A stretch of DNA of 19,119 nucleotides from an uncultured Megasphaera sp. (lineage in GTDB: Bacteria > Bacillota > Negativicutes > Veillonellales > Megasphaeraceae). Under the pieces are notes generated by a model, which was not told the origin of the DNA, did not search any database, and saw only the letters and a list, made by a program, of their open reading frames with translations. Location of the stretch: assembly GCA_900554215.1 (NCBI GenBank), contig USGG01000036.1, forward strand, positions 1 through 19,119, read 5' to 3'. Made by a program: the position numbers and the translations under genes. Of the stretch, positions 5,596 to 12,800 are shown piece after piece (the stretch's first letter is position 1; each line of letters begins with the position of its first letter).

Positions 5596-6972
5596 TTAGA
5601 CCATCTCTTCGGGATGGAACAGAGCGTCGAACTGCTCGCCGGTCAGGCAGCCAAGGCGCAGGCATGCCTCGCGGAGCGTCAGGTCCTCCCGGTGGGCGAG
5701 CTTCGCAGTCTCGGCAGCCGCTTCATAGCCGATCGTGGGGCTGAGCGCCGTGACGAGCATGAGGGAGCGGCGGAGATTTTCCGCCATTTTCTCGCGGTTG
5801 GCGCGGATGCCGTCGGCGCAGCGCAGGCGGAACGAGCGCATGCCCTCGGCCAGCAGCCGCGCGGACTGCAGGAATTCGTGCGCCAGAACGGGCAGGAAGA
5901 CGTTCAGCTCGAAATTGCCCTGCGAGGCCGCAAAGCCGATCCCGGCTCCGTTCGCCATGACCTGCACGGCGATCATCGTCAGCGCCTCGCACTGCGTCGG
6001 GTTGACCTTGCCGGGCATGATGGACGAACCGGGCTCGTTCTCCGGCAGGAACAGTTCACCGAGGCCGTTGCGTGGGCCGGAGCCGAGCCAGCGGATATCG
6101 TTTGCCAGCTTCATCAGGTCGCCTGCCAGCGCCTGCAGCGCGCCGTGGGCGAAGACCAGCTCGTCGCGGGAGGTGAGGGCGTGGAACTTGTTCGGGGCGC
6201 TGCGGAAGTCCTTGCCCGTCAGGCGACTGATCTCCGCAGCGACCTCTTCGGCAAAGCCTGCGGGGGCGTTCAGCCCTGTGCCGACGGCCGTGCCGCCCAG
6301 CGCAAGCTCCCGCAGCGGCGGAAGCGCCAGCCGGATCAGCTCCGCATCGCGCTCGAGGCTGCTGCGCCAGCCGGAGATCTCCTGCGGGAACGAAATGGGC
6401 GTGGCGTCCTGCAGGTGGGTGCGGCCAATCTTAACGATGCCGGCGTATTCTTCCGCCTTGGCGTGAAGCGCATGGTACAGCGTGTCCATGGCCGGGAACA
6501 GCTGACGCTTGATGAGCAGGAGCGACGCTACGTGGAGCGACGTAGGGAATATATCGTTGGAGCTCTGCGAATGGTTGACGTGGTCGTTCGGATGAACGTT
6601 GACGTCTTTTCCCTGTTCCTGCAACAGCTGCATGGCCCGGTGCGCGATGACTTCGTTCATGTTCATGTTGAACTGCGTGCCGCTGCCGGTCATCCATACG
6701 GCCAAGGGGAAATTGCCGTCCAATTTGCCGGCCAGGACGTCGTCGCAGGCAGAGGCAATGGCGTCGGCCCTGTCGCCGTCTACGGCACCCAGCTCTTTAT
6801 TGACTAAGGCGGCCGTTTTCTTTAAATAGGCAAATACCGTCACCAATTCAGCTGGAATCTTTTCCGTGCCGATTTGGAAATTTTCAAAGCTCCGCTGCGT
6901 CTGGGCCCCCCACAATTTATCGGCAGGCACCTTCACTTCTCCCATCGAGTCTCTCTCTATGCGATATTCCAT
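5596..6972 (-). CDS. fumC: Class II fumarate hydratase (apparently chimeric at DNA level)
   Basis: A 458-residue cytoplasmic enzyme interconverting fumarate and malate, iron-independent, normally a homotetramer. Seen: GSGTQFNMN (97-105), SSND (137-140), GRTHLQDATP (183-192) with the active-site His186, and the superfamily signature GSSIMPGKVNPTQCEA (315-330). Length is normal. ATG has CAGGAGG 7-8 bases upstream. The reading frame is intact, but codon use changes sharply within it. By hand count, downstream of residue 198 there are about 18 GAG to 6 GAA, and no GTA, TTA or TTG that I found. Upstream of residue 175 there are 9 GAA to 2 GAG, with 4 GTA and 7 TTG/TTA. The two halves therefore seem to come from different genomes, joined in frame in a conserved stretch. 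Whether this protein exists in any cell is open. Confidence 0.9.
   Translation of the reverse strand: MEYRIERDSMGEVKVPADKLWGAQTQRSFENFQIGTEKIPAELVTVFAYLKKTAALVNKELGAVDGDRADAIASACDDVLAGKLDGNFPLAVWMTGSGTQFNMNMNEVIAHRAMQLLQEQGKDVNVHPNDHVNHSQSSNDIFPTSLHVASLLLIKRQLFPAMDTLYHALHAKAEEYAGIVKIGRTHLQDATPISFPQEISGWRSSLERDAELIRLALPPLRELALGGTAVGTGLNAPAGFAEEVAAEISRLTGKDFRSAPNKFHALTSRDELVFAHGALQALAGDLMKLANDIRWLGSGPRNGLGELFLPENEPGSSIMPGKVNPTQCEALTMIAVQVMANGAGIGFAASQGNFELNVFLPVLAHEFLQSARLLAEGMRSFRLRCADGIRANREKMAENLRRSLMLVTALSPTIGYEAAAETAKLAHREDLTLREACLRLGCLTGEQFDALFHPEEMV
6379..6453. other. Compositional junction: two source genomes meet inside fumC
   Basis: Position 6379-6381 is the last GAG of the left-style part, and 6448-6453 are the first two GAA codons of the right-style part (minus-strand codons for Glu198 and Glu174-175). 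The interval codes the conserved fumarase stretch around GRTHLQDATPISFPQE, where DNA of distant species is most alike. No repeat, att site or insertion sequence is visible here. Left and right flanks also differ in GC level and intergenic style. Compatible with a metagenome assembly switch or with homologous recombination. Confidence 0.7.
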
Positions 6973-6992
6973 GTTCGTATCCTCCTGTCTAT

Positions 6993-7036
6993 CCCGTAAA
7001 AACGGGCATGATACATATCATATGTTTTTATGAAAA
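6993..7036 (-). promoter_or_regulatory. Probable fumC promoter with an inverted repeat
   Basis: On the minus strand TTTTCA (7036-7031), 17 bases, TATCAT (7013-7008) is a fair -35/-10 pair, matching 4 and 5 of 6 consensus bases. The -10 lies in an inverted repeat ATGATA-CA-TATCAT (7008-7021) that could be an operator. A small hairpin CCCGT/ACGGG (6993-7006) begins the untranslated leader. The -35 abuts the terminator of the purine operon. Confidence 0.45.
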
Positions 7037-7057
7037 AGGCTCCCCGCAGGGAGCCTT
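7033..7057 (-). terminator. Intrinsic terminator of the purine operon
   Basis: On minus, AAGGCTCCC (7057-7049) pairs with GGGAGCCTT (7044-7036) around a 4-base loop, 9 bp, followed by a T run (7037-7033 overlap). It lies about 40 bases past the purD stop and separates the pur operon from fumC. Confidence 0.85.
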
Positions 7058-7098
7058 GCTTCGTCTTACGCTCTGTCTCAACAGACTGCAGACGTTTC

Positions 7099-8370
7099 TT
7101 ACTGTAAATGCTTCAAGCCCTTCGCGCCGATGTCGCTGCGGACCTGCTGGCCGTCGAAGTGGATAGCCGCGACGTGACGGTACGCTTCGTCAATGGATTC
7201 CTTCAGCGTCGGAGCTACAGCCGTCACACCGAGAACTCGGCCGCCGTTCGTCACGTACTGGCCGTCCTTCTTAGCCGTGCCGGAATGGAATACCATGGCC
7301 GTATCGTCGAGGGCGTCCAAGCCGGAAATGACGTCGCCTTTATGGGAAGACGCCGGATATCCCGCCGAGGCCATGATAACGCAGCACGCCGAAGCGTCTT
7401 TCCAGGCTACCATATCCTTCGTCAGCGTCCCCTGCGTGCAGGCGTACATGATTTCCGCCAAATCGCCGTCAAGGAGAGGCAGTACAGCCTGCGTTTCAGG
7501 ATCGCCGAAGCGGCAGTTGAATTCGACGACTTTCGGGCCGTCGGCCGTAATCATGAGGCCGGCGTATAAGCAGCCCTGATATACGATGCCTTCCTGAGCC
7601 AATCCGTCTACGACGGGGCGGAGGATTTTTTCTTCTACTTCCTTCACCAGCTCAGGCGTCATGACCGGAGCCGGAGCGTATGCGCCCATACCGCCCGTGT
7701 TCGGGCCTTCGTCGTTGTCGAAGATGCGCTTGTGGTCCTGAGCCGAAATCATGGGAACGATAGTCTTGCCGTCGACAAAAGCCAGCAGGCTCGCTTCTTC
7801 GCCGACCATGCATTCTTCGACGACGATGCGGCCGCCTGACGCTCCGAAGATGTGGTCTTCCATCATGGCGTTAACCGCTTCTACGGCTTCTTCTTCCGTC
7901 TGGGCAACGACGACGCCCTTGCCGGCAGCTAAGCCGTCGGCTTTGACGACGATGGGAGCGCCCTGTTCATGAATATATTTTTTTGCCGCTTCCCCATCGG
8001 TAAAGGTTGCGTACGCCGCCGTTGGAACATGGTATTTTTTCATGATATCCTTGGCAAAGGCCTTAGAGCCTTCCATCTGCGCGGCGGCCTTGTTCGGGCC
8101 GAATACAGCCAGACCCTTAGCCTGGCAAATATCAGCCAAGCCTTCCGTCAGGGGAACTTCCGGACCGACGACGAGCATGTCGATTCCTTCGCCGCAGCAG
8201 TATATGGCGATTTTTTCCAAATCCGATACAGGGATATCGATGCATTCGGCAATTTCCGCCATAGCGGCGCTGCCGGGGATAGCGTATAATTTTTCAACGG
8301 TTTTGCTCTGCGCCAGCTTCCAGGCCAAGGCGTGTTCGCGGCCGCCGCTGCCGATCACTGCTACTTTCAT
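7099..8370 (-). CDS. purD: Phosphoribosylamine-glycine ligase (GAR synthetase)
   Basis: 423 residues, an ATP-grasp enzyme of de novo purine synthesis joining phosphoribosylamine with glycine. Seen: N-terminal GSGGREHALAWKL (7-19), VVGPEVPLTEGLAD (67-80), the GSKAFAKDIM segment starting the ATP-grasp domain, VVKADGLAAGKGVVVA, and NCRFGDPETQAVLPLL towards the C-terminal third, all typical of PurD. Normal length. The ATG at 8370 overlaps the purH stop by one base (TAATG), implying translational coupling. Last gene of purE-purF-purM-purN-purH-purD, followed by a terminator. Confidence 0.97.
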   Translation of the reverse strand: MKVAVIGSGGREHALAWKLAQSKTVEKLYAIPGSAAMAEIAECIDIPVSDLEKIAIYCCGEGIDMLVVGPEVPLTEGLADICQAKGLAVFGPNKAAAQMEGSKAFAKDIMKKYHVPTAAYATFTDGEAAKKYIHEQGAPIVVKADGLAAGKGVVVAQTEEEAVEAVNAMMEDHIFGASGGRIVVEECMVGEEASLLAFVDGKTIVPMISAQDHKRIFDNDEGPNTGGMGAYAPAPVMTPELVKEVEEKILRPVVDGLAQEGIVYQGCLYAGLMITADGPKVVEFNCRFGDPETQAVLPLLDGDLAEIMYACTQGTLTKDMVAWKDASACCVIMASAGYPASSHKGDVISGLDALDDTAMVFHSGTAKKDGQYVTNGGRVLGVTAVAPTLKESIDEAYRHVAAIHFDGQQVRSDIGAKGLKHLQ

Positions 8371-8975
8371 TATTTCGCAGCTCCTTTCGCAACCTGGCCG
8401 GCCAGGTATTCGGCAATGGCCGTGTCGTATACGGCCGTATGATGGAACGCTTCCTGCGCCAGTTCCAAACGGTATTCATCGCTGAATTCGCCGTCTTTGC
8501 GGAGGATGTCGATGATTTCATCGTATTTAGCCGGATTCGTAACGATAGCTACGTATTTATTGTTCTTAGCCGACGCCCGGACCATGCAGGGGCCGCCGAT
8601 ATCGATGTTTTCAATCGCTTTGGCCAGCGTGACGTCCGGTTTGGCAATGGTCTGCTGGAAGGGGTACAAGTTGACGACAACCAAATCGATCGGCGTAATG
8701 TCGTGGTCTTTCATGGACTGGACATGTTCCGGGTTGTCGCGGACGGCCAAGATAGCGCCGTGGATTTTCGGATTCAGCGTCTTGACGCGGCCGTCCATCA
8801 TTTCCGGGAAGCCCGTAACGTCCTGTACAGCCATGACCGGTACGCCGGCTTCTTTCAGAGCCCGCATCGTGCCGCCTGTAGAAATGATTTCAACGCCCAT
8901 ATCGGCCAGGGCCTTGCCTAATTCGACGACGCCCGTTTTATCGGATACGCTGATGAGCGCGCGTTTAACCTTCAT
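8370..8975 (-). CDS. purH: Free-standing IMP cyclohydrolase (PurH N-terminal domain only)
   Basis: 201 residues. It matches the MGS-like N-terminal half of bifunctional PurH, which closes FAICAR to IMP, the last step of the pathway. Seen: ALISVSDKTGVVELGKAL (6-23), STGGT (32-36), GFPEMMDGRVKTLNPKIHG (55-73), NLYPF (102-106) and IENIDIGGPCMVRASAKN (121-138). Usual bifunctional PurH is about 510 residues; the AICAR transformylase half is absent. The gene ends cleanly at a stop that overlaps the purD start, with no remnant of the missing domain between them, so this looks like a real split form and not a truncation. AICAR formylation must be done by a separate protein not in this window. SD AGGAGG overlaps the purN stop. 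Confidence 0.9.
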   Translation of the reverse strand: MKVKRALISVSDKTGVVELGKALADMGVEIISTGGTMRALKEAGVPVMAVQDVTGFPEMMDGRVKTLNPKIHGAILAVRDNPEHVQSMKDHDITPIDLVVVNLYPFQQTIAKPDVTLAKAIENIDIGGPCMVRASAKNNKYVAIVTNPAKYDEIIDILRKDGEFSDEYRLELAQEAFHHTAVYDTAIAEYLAGQVAKGAAK

Positions 8976-8987
8976 GATAATTCCTCC

Positions 8988-9602
8988 TTATGCTTGCGTG
9001 CCTTTGACGACGCCGCCTTCAATGCGGAGCTTGTCGTCGCAGAACAGGGAAACGGCTTTAATAAATGTAGGATGTTCCTTCGTCAAAATACGGGCCGCCA
9101 GCGTATCTTCCGTGTCGTCTTCCATAACGGGAACAGACGACTGCAGAATAATCGGGCCGGCGTCCATATCAGGAACGACGAAGTGAACGGTGCAGCCGGC
9201 AATTTTTACGCCCGCTTCCAAAGCCTGGCGCTGGGCGTGCAGGCCGCGGAAGGACGGCAGCAATGCCGGATGGATATTGATGATTTTATGTTCATAGCGG
9301 GAAATAAAATAACCGCTGAGAAGCCGCATAAACCCAGCCAGGCAGATGACGTCGGCCTGATACGGCGCAATCTGGTCGAGGATGAATTGTTCAAATTCCG
9401 CCTTGGAGCCAAACTGCTTGCGGTCTGCCAGAATAACCGGCACACCCCATTCCCTGGCCCGGTCCATGACGGGCGCGCCGGGAATATCACAGACCAGCGC
9501 CTTGACTTCGGCGTTAATGGCGCCGGCTTCCACAGCTTCATGCAGGGCAACGGCGTTGGAGCCGCGGCCCGAAGCAAAGATAACCATGCGCTTCTTAGTC
9601 AT
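8988..9602 (-). CDS. purN: Phosphoribosylglycinamide formyltransferase, folate-dependent
   Basis: 204 residues. It transfers the formyl group of 10-formyl-tetrahydrofolate to GAR. Seen: FASGRGSN (9-16), LAGFMRLL (88-95), catalytic N109 and H111 in INIHPALLPSF, and D147 in DMDAGPII. VHFV at 139-142 is also typical. Normal length. I chose ATG 9602, which overlaps the end of purM by 8 bases; the frame stays open 20 codons upstream but those lie inside purM and do not resemble PurN. Confidence 0.96.
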   Translation of the reverse strand: MTKKRMVIFASGRGSNAVALHEAVEAGAINAEVKALVCDIPGAPVMDRAREWGVPVILADRKQFGSKAEFEQFILDQIAPYQADVICLAGFMRLLSGYFISRYEHKIINIHPALLPSFRGLHAQRQALEAGVKIAGCTVHFVVPDMDAGPIILQSSVPVMEDDTEDTLAARILTKEHPTFIKAVSLFCDDKLRIEGGVVKGTQA

Positions 9603-10659
9603 TGAATGCGCCTCCCTGCAGCGTAACCGGCACGTCCGAATCGACGACCTTGCCGATGACATAGGCCTTTTCGTCCCGTTCAGCCAGGTTGGCCATGACG
9701 GCGTCGGCGTCCTTCGCGTCGACGATCATGATCATGCCGATGCCCATGTTGAAGGTACGGTACATTTCGCGCTTGTCTACGCTGCCCCATTTCTGAAGAA
9801 GGCCGAAAATCGGCAGCTGCGGCCACGACGTCACGTCGATTTCCACGCCTACGTCCTTCGGCAGCACGCGGGGAATATTTTCATAGAAGCCGCCGCCTGT
9901 AATGTGCACCATGCCCTTGACGTCGAAATTGCGGATAATGGGCAGACACGGTCTCGGATAGAGGCGTGTCGGCGTGAGCAGGCATTCGCCGATGGTCATG
10001 CCTAATTCGTCGACGTATTGGTCGAGCTTCATGTTCATCCGTTCAAAGACGATCTTGCGGACCAGCGAAAAGCCGTTGGAATGAACGCCTGTCGACGGAA
10101 GGCCGATGAGGACGTCGCCGGCTTTGATCGTTTCACCCGTAATAACTTTTTCGCGGTCGACGATGCCGACGCCGAAGCCGGCTAAGTCGTAGTCGTCCTT
10201 CGCATAGAAGCCGGCCATTTCAGCCGTTTCGCCGCCGAGGAGAGCACAGCCCGATTCCTTGCAGGCATTGGCGACGCCTTTTACGATCGTCGCTACCTGT
10301 ACGGGGTCCAGCTTGCCTACGGCAATGTAATCCAGGAAGAATAACGGTTCCGCCCCTTGGACGAGAATATCGTTAATGGACATGGCCACGCAGTCCTGGC
10401 CGACCGTATCATGCTTGTCCATCATGATGGCCAGGCGCAGCTTCGTGCCTACGCCGTCAGTACCGCTTACCAAAATCGGATTTTTTATCTCGCTGTTCAT
10501 GAGCGAAAAGAGGCCGCCGAAGCCGCCGAGGTCGCCGAGGACTTCCGGACGATACGTCGCTTTGACTGAATCCTTCATGAGTTCTACTGCTTTGTTGCCG
10601 GCATCGATATCTACGCCGGCGTCTGCATAGGTTAATCCTTTATTTGTGTTCGAGAGCAT
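9595..10659 (-). CDS. purM: Phosphoribosylformylglycinamidine cyclo-ligase (AIR synthetase)
   Basis: 354 residues, ATP-dependent closure of FGAM to AIR. Seen: N-terminal LTYADAGVDIDAGNKAVELM, GGFGGLFSL, GTDGVGTKLRLA, DCVAMSINDILVQGAEPLFFLDYIA, the GGETAEM stretch and VHITGGGFYENIPRVLP. These are the standard ATP and substrate segments of PurM. Normal length. I chose ATG 10659, preceded by AAGGAG at 7 bases; longer versions read through purF sequence. The start lies inside the last 20 bases of purF, so the two are translationally coupled. Confidence 0.97.
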   Translation of the reverse strand: MLSNTNKGLTYADAGVDIDAGNKAVELMKDSVKATYRPEVLGDLGGFGGLFSLMNSEIKNPILVSGTDGVGTKLRLAIMMDKHDTVGQDCVAMSINDILVQGAEPLFFLDYIAVGKLDPVQVATIVKGVANACKESGCALLGGETAEMAGFYAKDDYDLAGFGVGIVDREKVITGETIKAGDVLIGLPSTGVHSNGFSLVRKIVFERMNMKLDQYVDELGMTIGECLLTPTRLYPRPCLPIIRNFDVKGMVHITGGGFYENIPRVLPKDVGVEIDVTSWPQLPIFGLLQKWGSVDKREMYRTFNMGIGMIMIVDAKDADAVMANLAERDEKAYVIGKVVDSDVPVTLQGGAFND

Positions 10660-12067
10660 ATTTTTCTCCTTCCTCATTCGCCGTGGGAATGGCCGTCGGG
10701 TAGTCGTTGTTGAAGCAGGCCAGGCACATGTCTTCCCGCGGAATATTCGAAATGGCACGGCTCAGGCCTTCAATGGAAATGAAATGCAGCTTGTCTACGC
10801 CGATGTATTTCTGTATCTGCTCTACGTTGAGAGTCGACGCGATAAGTTCCTTGCGGACCGACGTGTCGATGCCGTAGAAGCAGGGATACTTAATCGGCGG
10901 CGCCGATACGCACATGTAGACTTCCTTCGCTCCGGCCTCGCGCAGGAGCTTGCAGATAATGCCGCTCGTCGTGCCGCGGACGATGGAATCGTCGACCATG
11001 ACGATGCGCTTGCCCTTTACGACGGATTTGACGACGTTCAGCTTCATGCGCACGGCCAGTTCGCGCTGCTTCTGATTCGGTTTGATGAAGGTACGGCCCA
11101 TGTAACGGTTTTTGATAAGGCCGTGGCGGAACGGAATCCCCGAAGCCTGGGAATAGCCAATAGCCGCCGTGTTGCCGCTGTCCGGTACGGAAATGACCAA
11201 ATCGGCATCATACTGCGTTTCATTCCACATTTCCTTGCCCATGTTCAGGCGGGCCTGGTATACGTCCTGTCCGTCAATAGTGCTGTCCGGACGGGCAAAA
11301 TAAATATATTCAAAGGAACAGATTTGTTTGCGGTCTACTGTTGCAAAGATTCTCGATTTTACGCCTTGTTCCGTAATTTCTACGAATTCGCCGGGTTGTA
11401 CGTCGCGGACAAAGGTCGCGCCGATAGCGTCGAGAGCGCACGTTTCCGACGCCAATACCCAGCCGCCGCCGTCGGTCCGGCCGATGCACAGCGGACGGAA
11501 GCCGTAAGGATCGCGGGCGCCGTACAATTTATCCTTGGTCATCAGCACGAGGGAATAGGCTCCGCCGAGACGGTTCATGCTTTCCATGATGCGTTCTTCC
11601 ATCGTTTCCTTCTGGCTGCGGCTGATCAGGTTGACGATGATTTCGCTGTCCATGGTCGTCTGGAAGATGGCGCCGTTTTTATCCAGTTCTTCCCTCAGGG
11701 CGCGCGTATTGGTCAGGTTGCCGTTGTGAGCCAGCGCCAGCTGTCCCATAGGCGTATACACGGCCAACGGCTGGATATTGCGGGGATTATTGGAGCCCGT
11801 CGTCGAATAGCGGACGTGGCCGATGCCGATGGGGCCGCCTTCTTCGTCGGGAACCCCTTTTTCAAATACCGAGCTGATAAGGCCCATGCCGCGGTAGGTG
11901 TGAATATCTACGCCGTCGGTCAAGGCCATGCCGCCGCTTTCCTGTCCGCGGTGCTGCAGGGCGAACAGCCCCCAGTAAATGTAGCGGGGAATATCCAGAG
12001 TTTTGTCAAAAATACCTAATACGCCGCATTCTTCATGCTGCTTATCCCAAATCGGATCGTAAAACAT
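10640..12067 (-). CDS. purF: Amidophosphoribosyltransferase (PRPP amidotransferase)
   Basis: 475 residues, the committing step of purine synthesis: PRPP plus glutamine to phosphoribosylamine. Class II glutamine amidotransferase domain N-terminal: Cys14 in EECGVLGIF is the nucleophile after removal of a 13-residue propeptide, with HRGQESGG (39-46) and HNGNLTN (114-120). Type I phosphoribosyltransferase domain C-terminal, PRPP loop VMVDDSIVRGTT (357-367 region). Four cysteines C250, C396, C448 and C451 fit the [4Fe-4S] ligands of the Bacillus-type enzyme, so this is the oxygen-sensitive, processed form. Normal length. SD CAGGAGG. It starts 36 bases after purE. Confidence 0.97.
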   Translation of the reverse strand: MFYDPIWDKQHEECGVLGIFDKTLDIPRYIYWGLFALQHRGQESGGMALTDGVDIHTYRGMGLISSVFEKGVPDEEGGPIGIGHVRYSTTGSNNPRNIQPLAVYTPMGQLALAHNGNLTNTRALREELDKNGAIFQTTMDSEIIVNLISRSQKETMEERIMESMNRLGGAYSLVLMTKDKLYGARDPYGFRPLCIGRTDGGGWVLASETCALDAIGATFVRDVQPGEFVEITEQGVKSRIFATVDRKQICSFEYIYFARPDSTIDGQDVYQARLNMGKEMWNETQYDADLVISVPDSGNTAAIGYSQASGIPFRHGLIKNRYMGRTFIKPNQKQRELAVRMKLNVVKSVVKGKRIVMVDDSIVRGTTSGIICKLLREAGAKEVYMCVSAPPIKYPCFYGIDTSVRKELIASTLNVEQIQKYIGVDKLHFISIEGLSRAISNIPREDMCLACFNNDYPTAIPTANEEGEKYALEHK

Positions 12068-12103
12068 GAAAACCTCCTGTTTGCTAAATGCTGAAAATTT
12101 GGA

Positions 12104-12598
12104 TTACATCGCCTGTACGGCTTCTTGAATCTTTTTGTTCTTTTCCATGACCTGGTTCGCCATGTCTTCGCGGTAGGCTTTGTATTTTGCAGCCAACGCC
12201 GGGTCGCTGACCGCGCCGATCTGCAGAGCCAGCAGGGCCGCGTTTTTCGCGCCGTTTACGGCCATCGTCGCTACAGGCATGCCCGACGGCATCTGCACGA
12301 TAGCCAGCAGGGCGTCCATGCCCTTCAGGCTGCCGCTTTCCAAAGGCACGCCGATAACCGGCAGCGTCGTAAAGCTGGCGACGACGCCAGGCAGATGAGC
12401 CGCCATGCCGGCGCCGGCGATGATGACGCTGATGCCCCGTTCTTCCGCGCCGGAGGCAAAGTCCCGCACGGCAGCCGGCGTCCGGTGCGCCGAAGCCAAT
12501 AATACTTCGTATTCTACGCCAAATTCTTTCAACACATCAACCGCTTTTTTCATGATCGGAAAATCTGAATCGCTTCCCATAATAATGCCGACCTTCAA
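12104..12598 (-). CDS. purE: N5-carboxyaminoimidazole ribonucleotide mutase, TTG start
   Basis: 164 residues, conversion of N5-CAIR to CAIR. Seen: GIIMGSDSDFPIM (4-16), SAHRTP (36-41) with the active-site His38, AGMAAHLPGVVAS, and GVPLESGSLKGMDALLAIVQMP: class I PurE. The start codon is TTG at 12598. A strong AAGGAGG lies 8 bases upstream, and the next ATG would delete the first strand and part of the SDSD loop. Class I PurE normally needs PurK, which is not here; purC, usually nearby, is also absent. First gene of the pur operon, behind a leader with a small ORF and a hairpin. Confidence 0.95.
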   Translation of the reverse strand: MKVGIIMGSDSDFPIMKKAVDVLKEFGVEYEVLLASAHRTPAAVRDFASGAEERGISVIIAGAGMAAHLPGVVASFTTLPVIGVPLESGSLKGMDALLAIVQMPSGMPVATMAVNGAKNAALLALQIGAVSDPALAAKYKAYREDMANQVMEKNKKIQEAVQAM

Positions 12599-12622
12599 AA
12601 AAATCCCTCCTTAGAATAAGTA

Positions 12623-12655
12623 AAACCCAAAAGTGAGGCAATCACCTTTGGGTTT
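12623..12655 (-). terminator. Leader hairpin / possible attenuator before purE
   Basis: AAACCCAAAAGTGA (12623-12636) pairs with TCACCTTTGGGTTT (12642-12655): 14 bp with one wobble, 5-base loop. On minus the U tract is modest (TTTTACTTATTCT). It ends about 10 bases before the purE ribosome site. It could be an attenuator for pur, a terminator for transcripts coming from pyrK-pyrD, or an RNA-protecting stem. Confidence 0.65.
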
Positions 12656-12661
12656 ATTCAC

Positions 12662-12727
12662 TTAGACGCACTGCTGCATTGCCCGTTTACAAACCGCTTC
12701 ACTATCAGTCCATAAAGCAATGTCCAT
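12662..12727 (-). CDS. Possible 21-residue leader peptide upstream of purE
   Basis: A short minus-strand ORF, ATG 12727 to TAA 12662, begins MDIALWTDSE and ends AMQQCV. It has a textbook AAGGAG 7 bases before the ATG and lies between a near-consensus promoter and a strong hairpin that starts 7 bases after its stop. No run of codons for one amino acid is seen, so classical amino-acid attenuation is not suggested. No similarity recognised. It could be a regulatory leader peptide, a small protein in its own right, or chance; the ribosome site and placement favour translation. Confidence 0.5.
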   Translation of the reverse strand: MDIALWTDSEAVCKRAMQQCV

Positions 12728-12771
12728 AGCGCATCTCCTTATTGAATCATAACTTATCAAAATACACCTAG

Positions 12772-12800
12772 ATTTTACCAAAAACGCCTATACGTGTCAA
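12772..12800 (-). promoter_or_regulatory. Near-consensus sigma-70-type promoter for the pur leader
   Basis: On minus, TTGACA (12800-12795), 17 bases, TAAAAT (12777-12772). The -35 is perfect and the -10 matches 5 of 6. The -35 overlaps the pyrD stop codon (12799-12797). Expected start near 12765, giving a leader of about 165 bases before purE. Confidence 0.85.

Noticed and set aside
10646..12019. A long plus-strand open frame opposite purF
   Set aside because: purF is complete with catalytic residues on the other strand, and the plus-strand product has no recognisable motif or ribosome site.
12599..12771. Purine or PRPP riboswitch before purE
   Set aside because: The purine aptamer core and ykkC-type conserved segments are not found; the leader is largely taken up by the mini-ORF and one hairpin.
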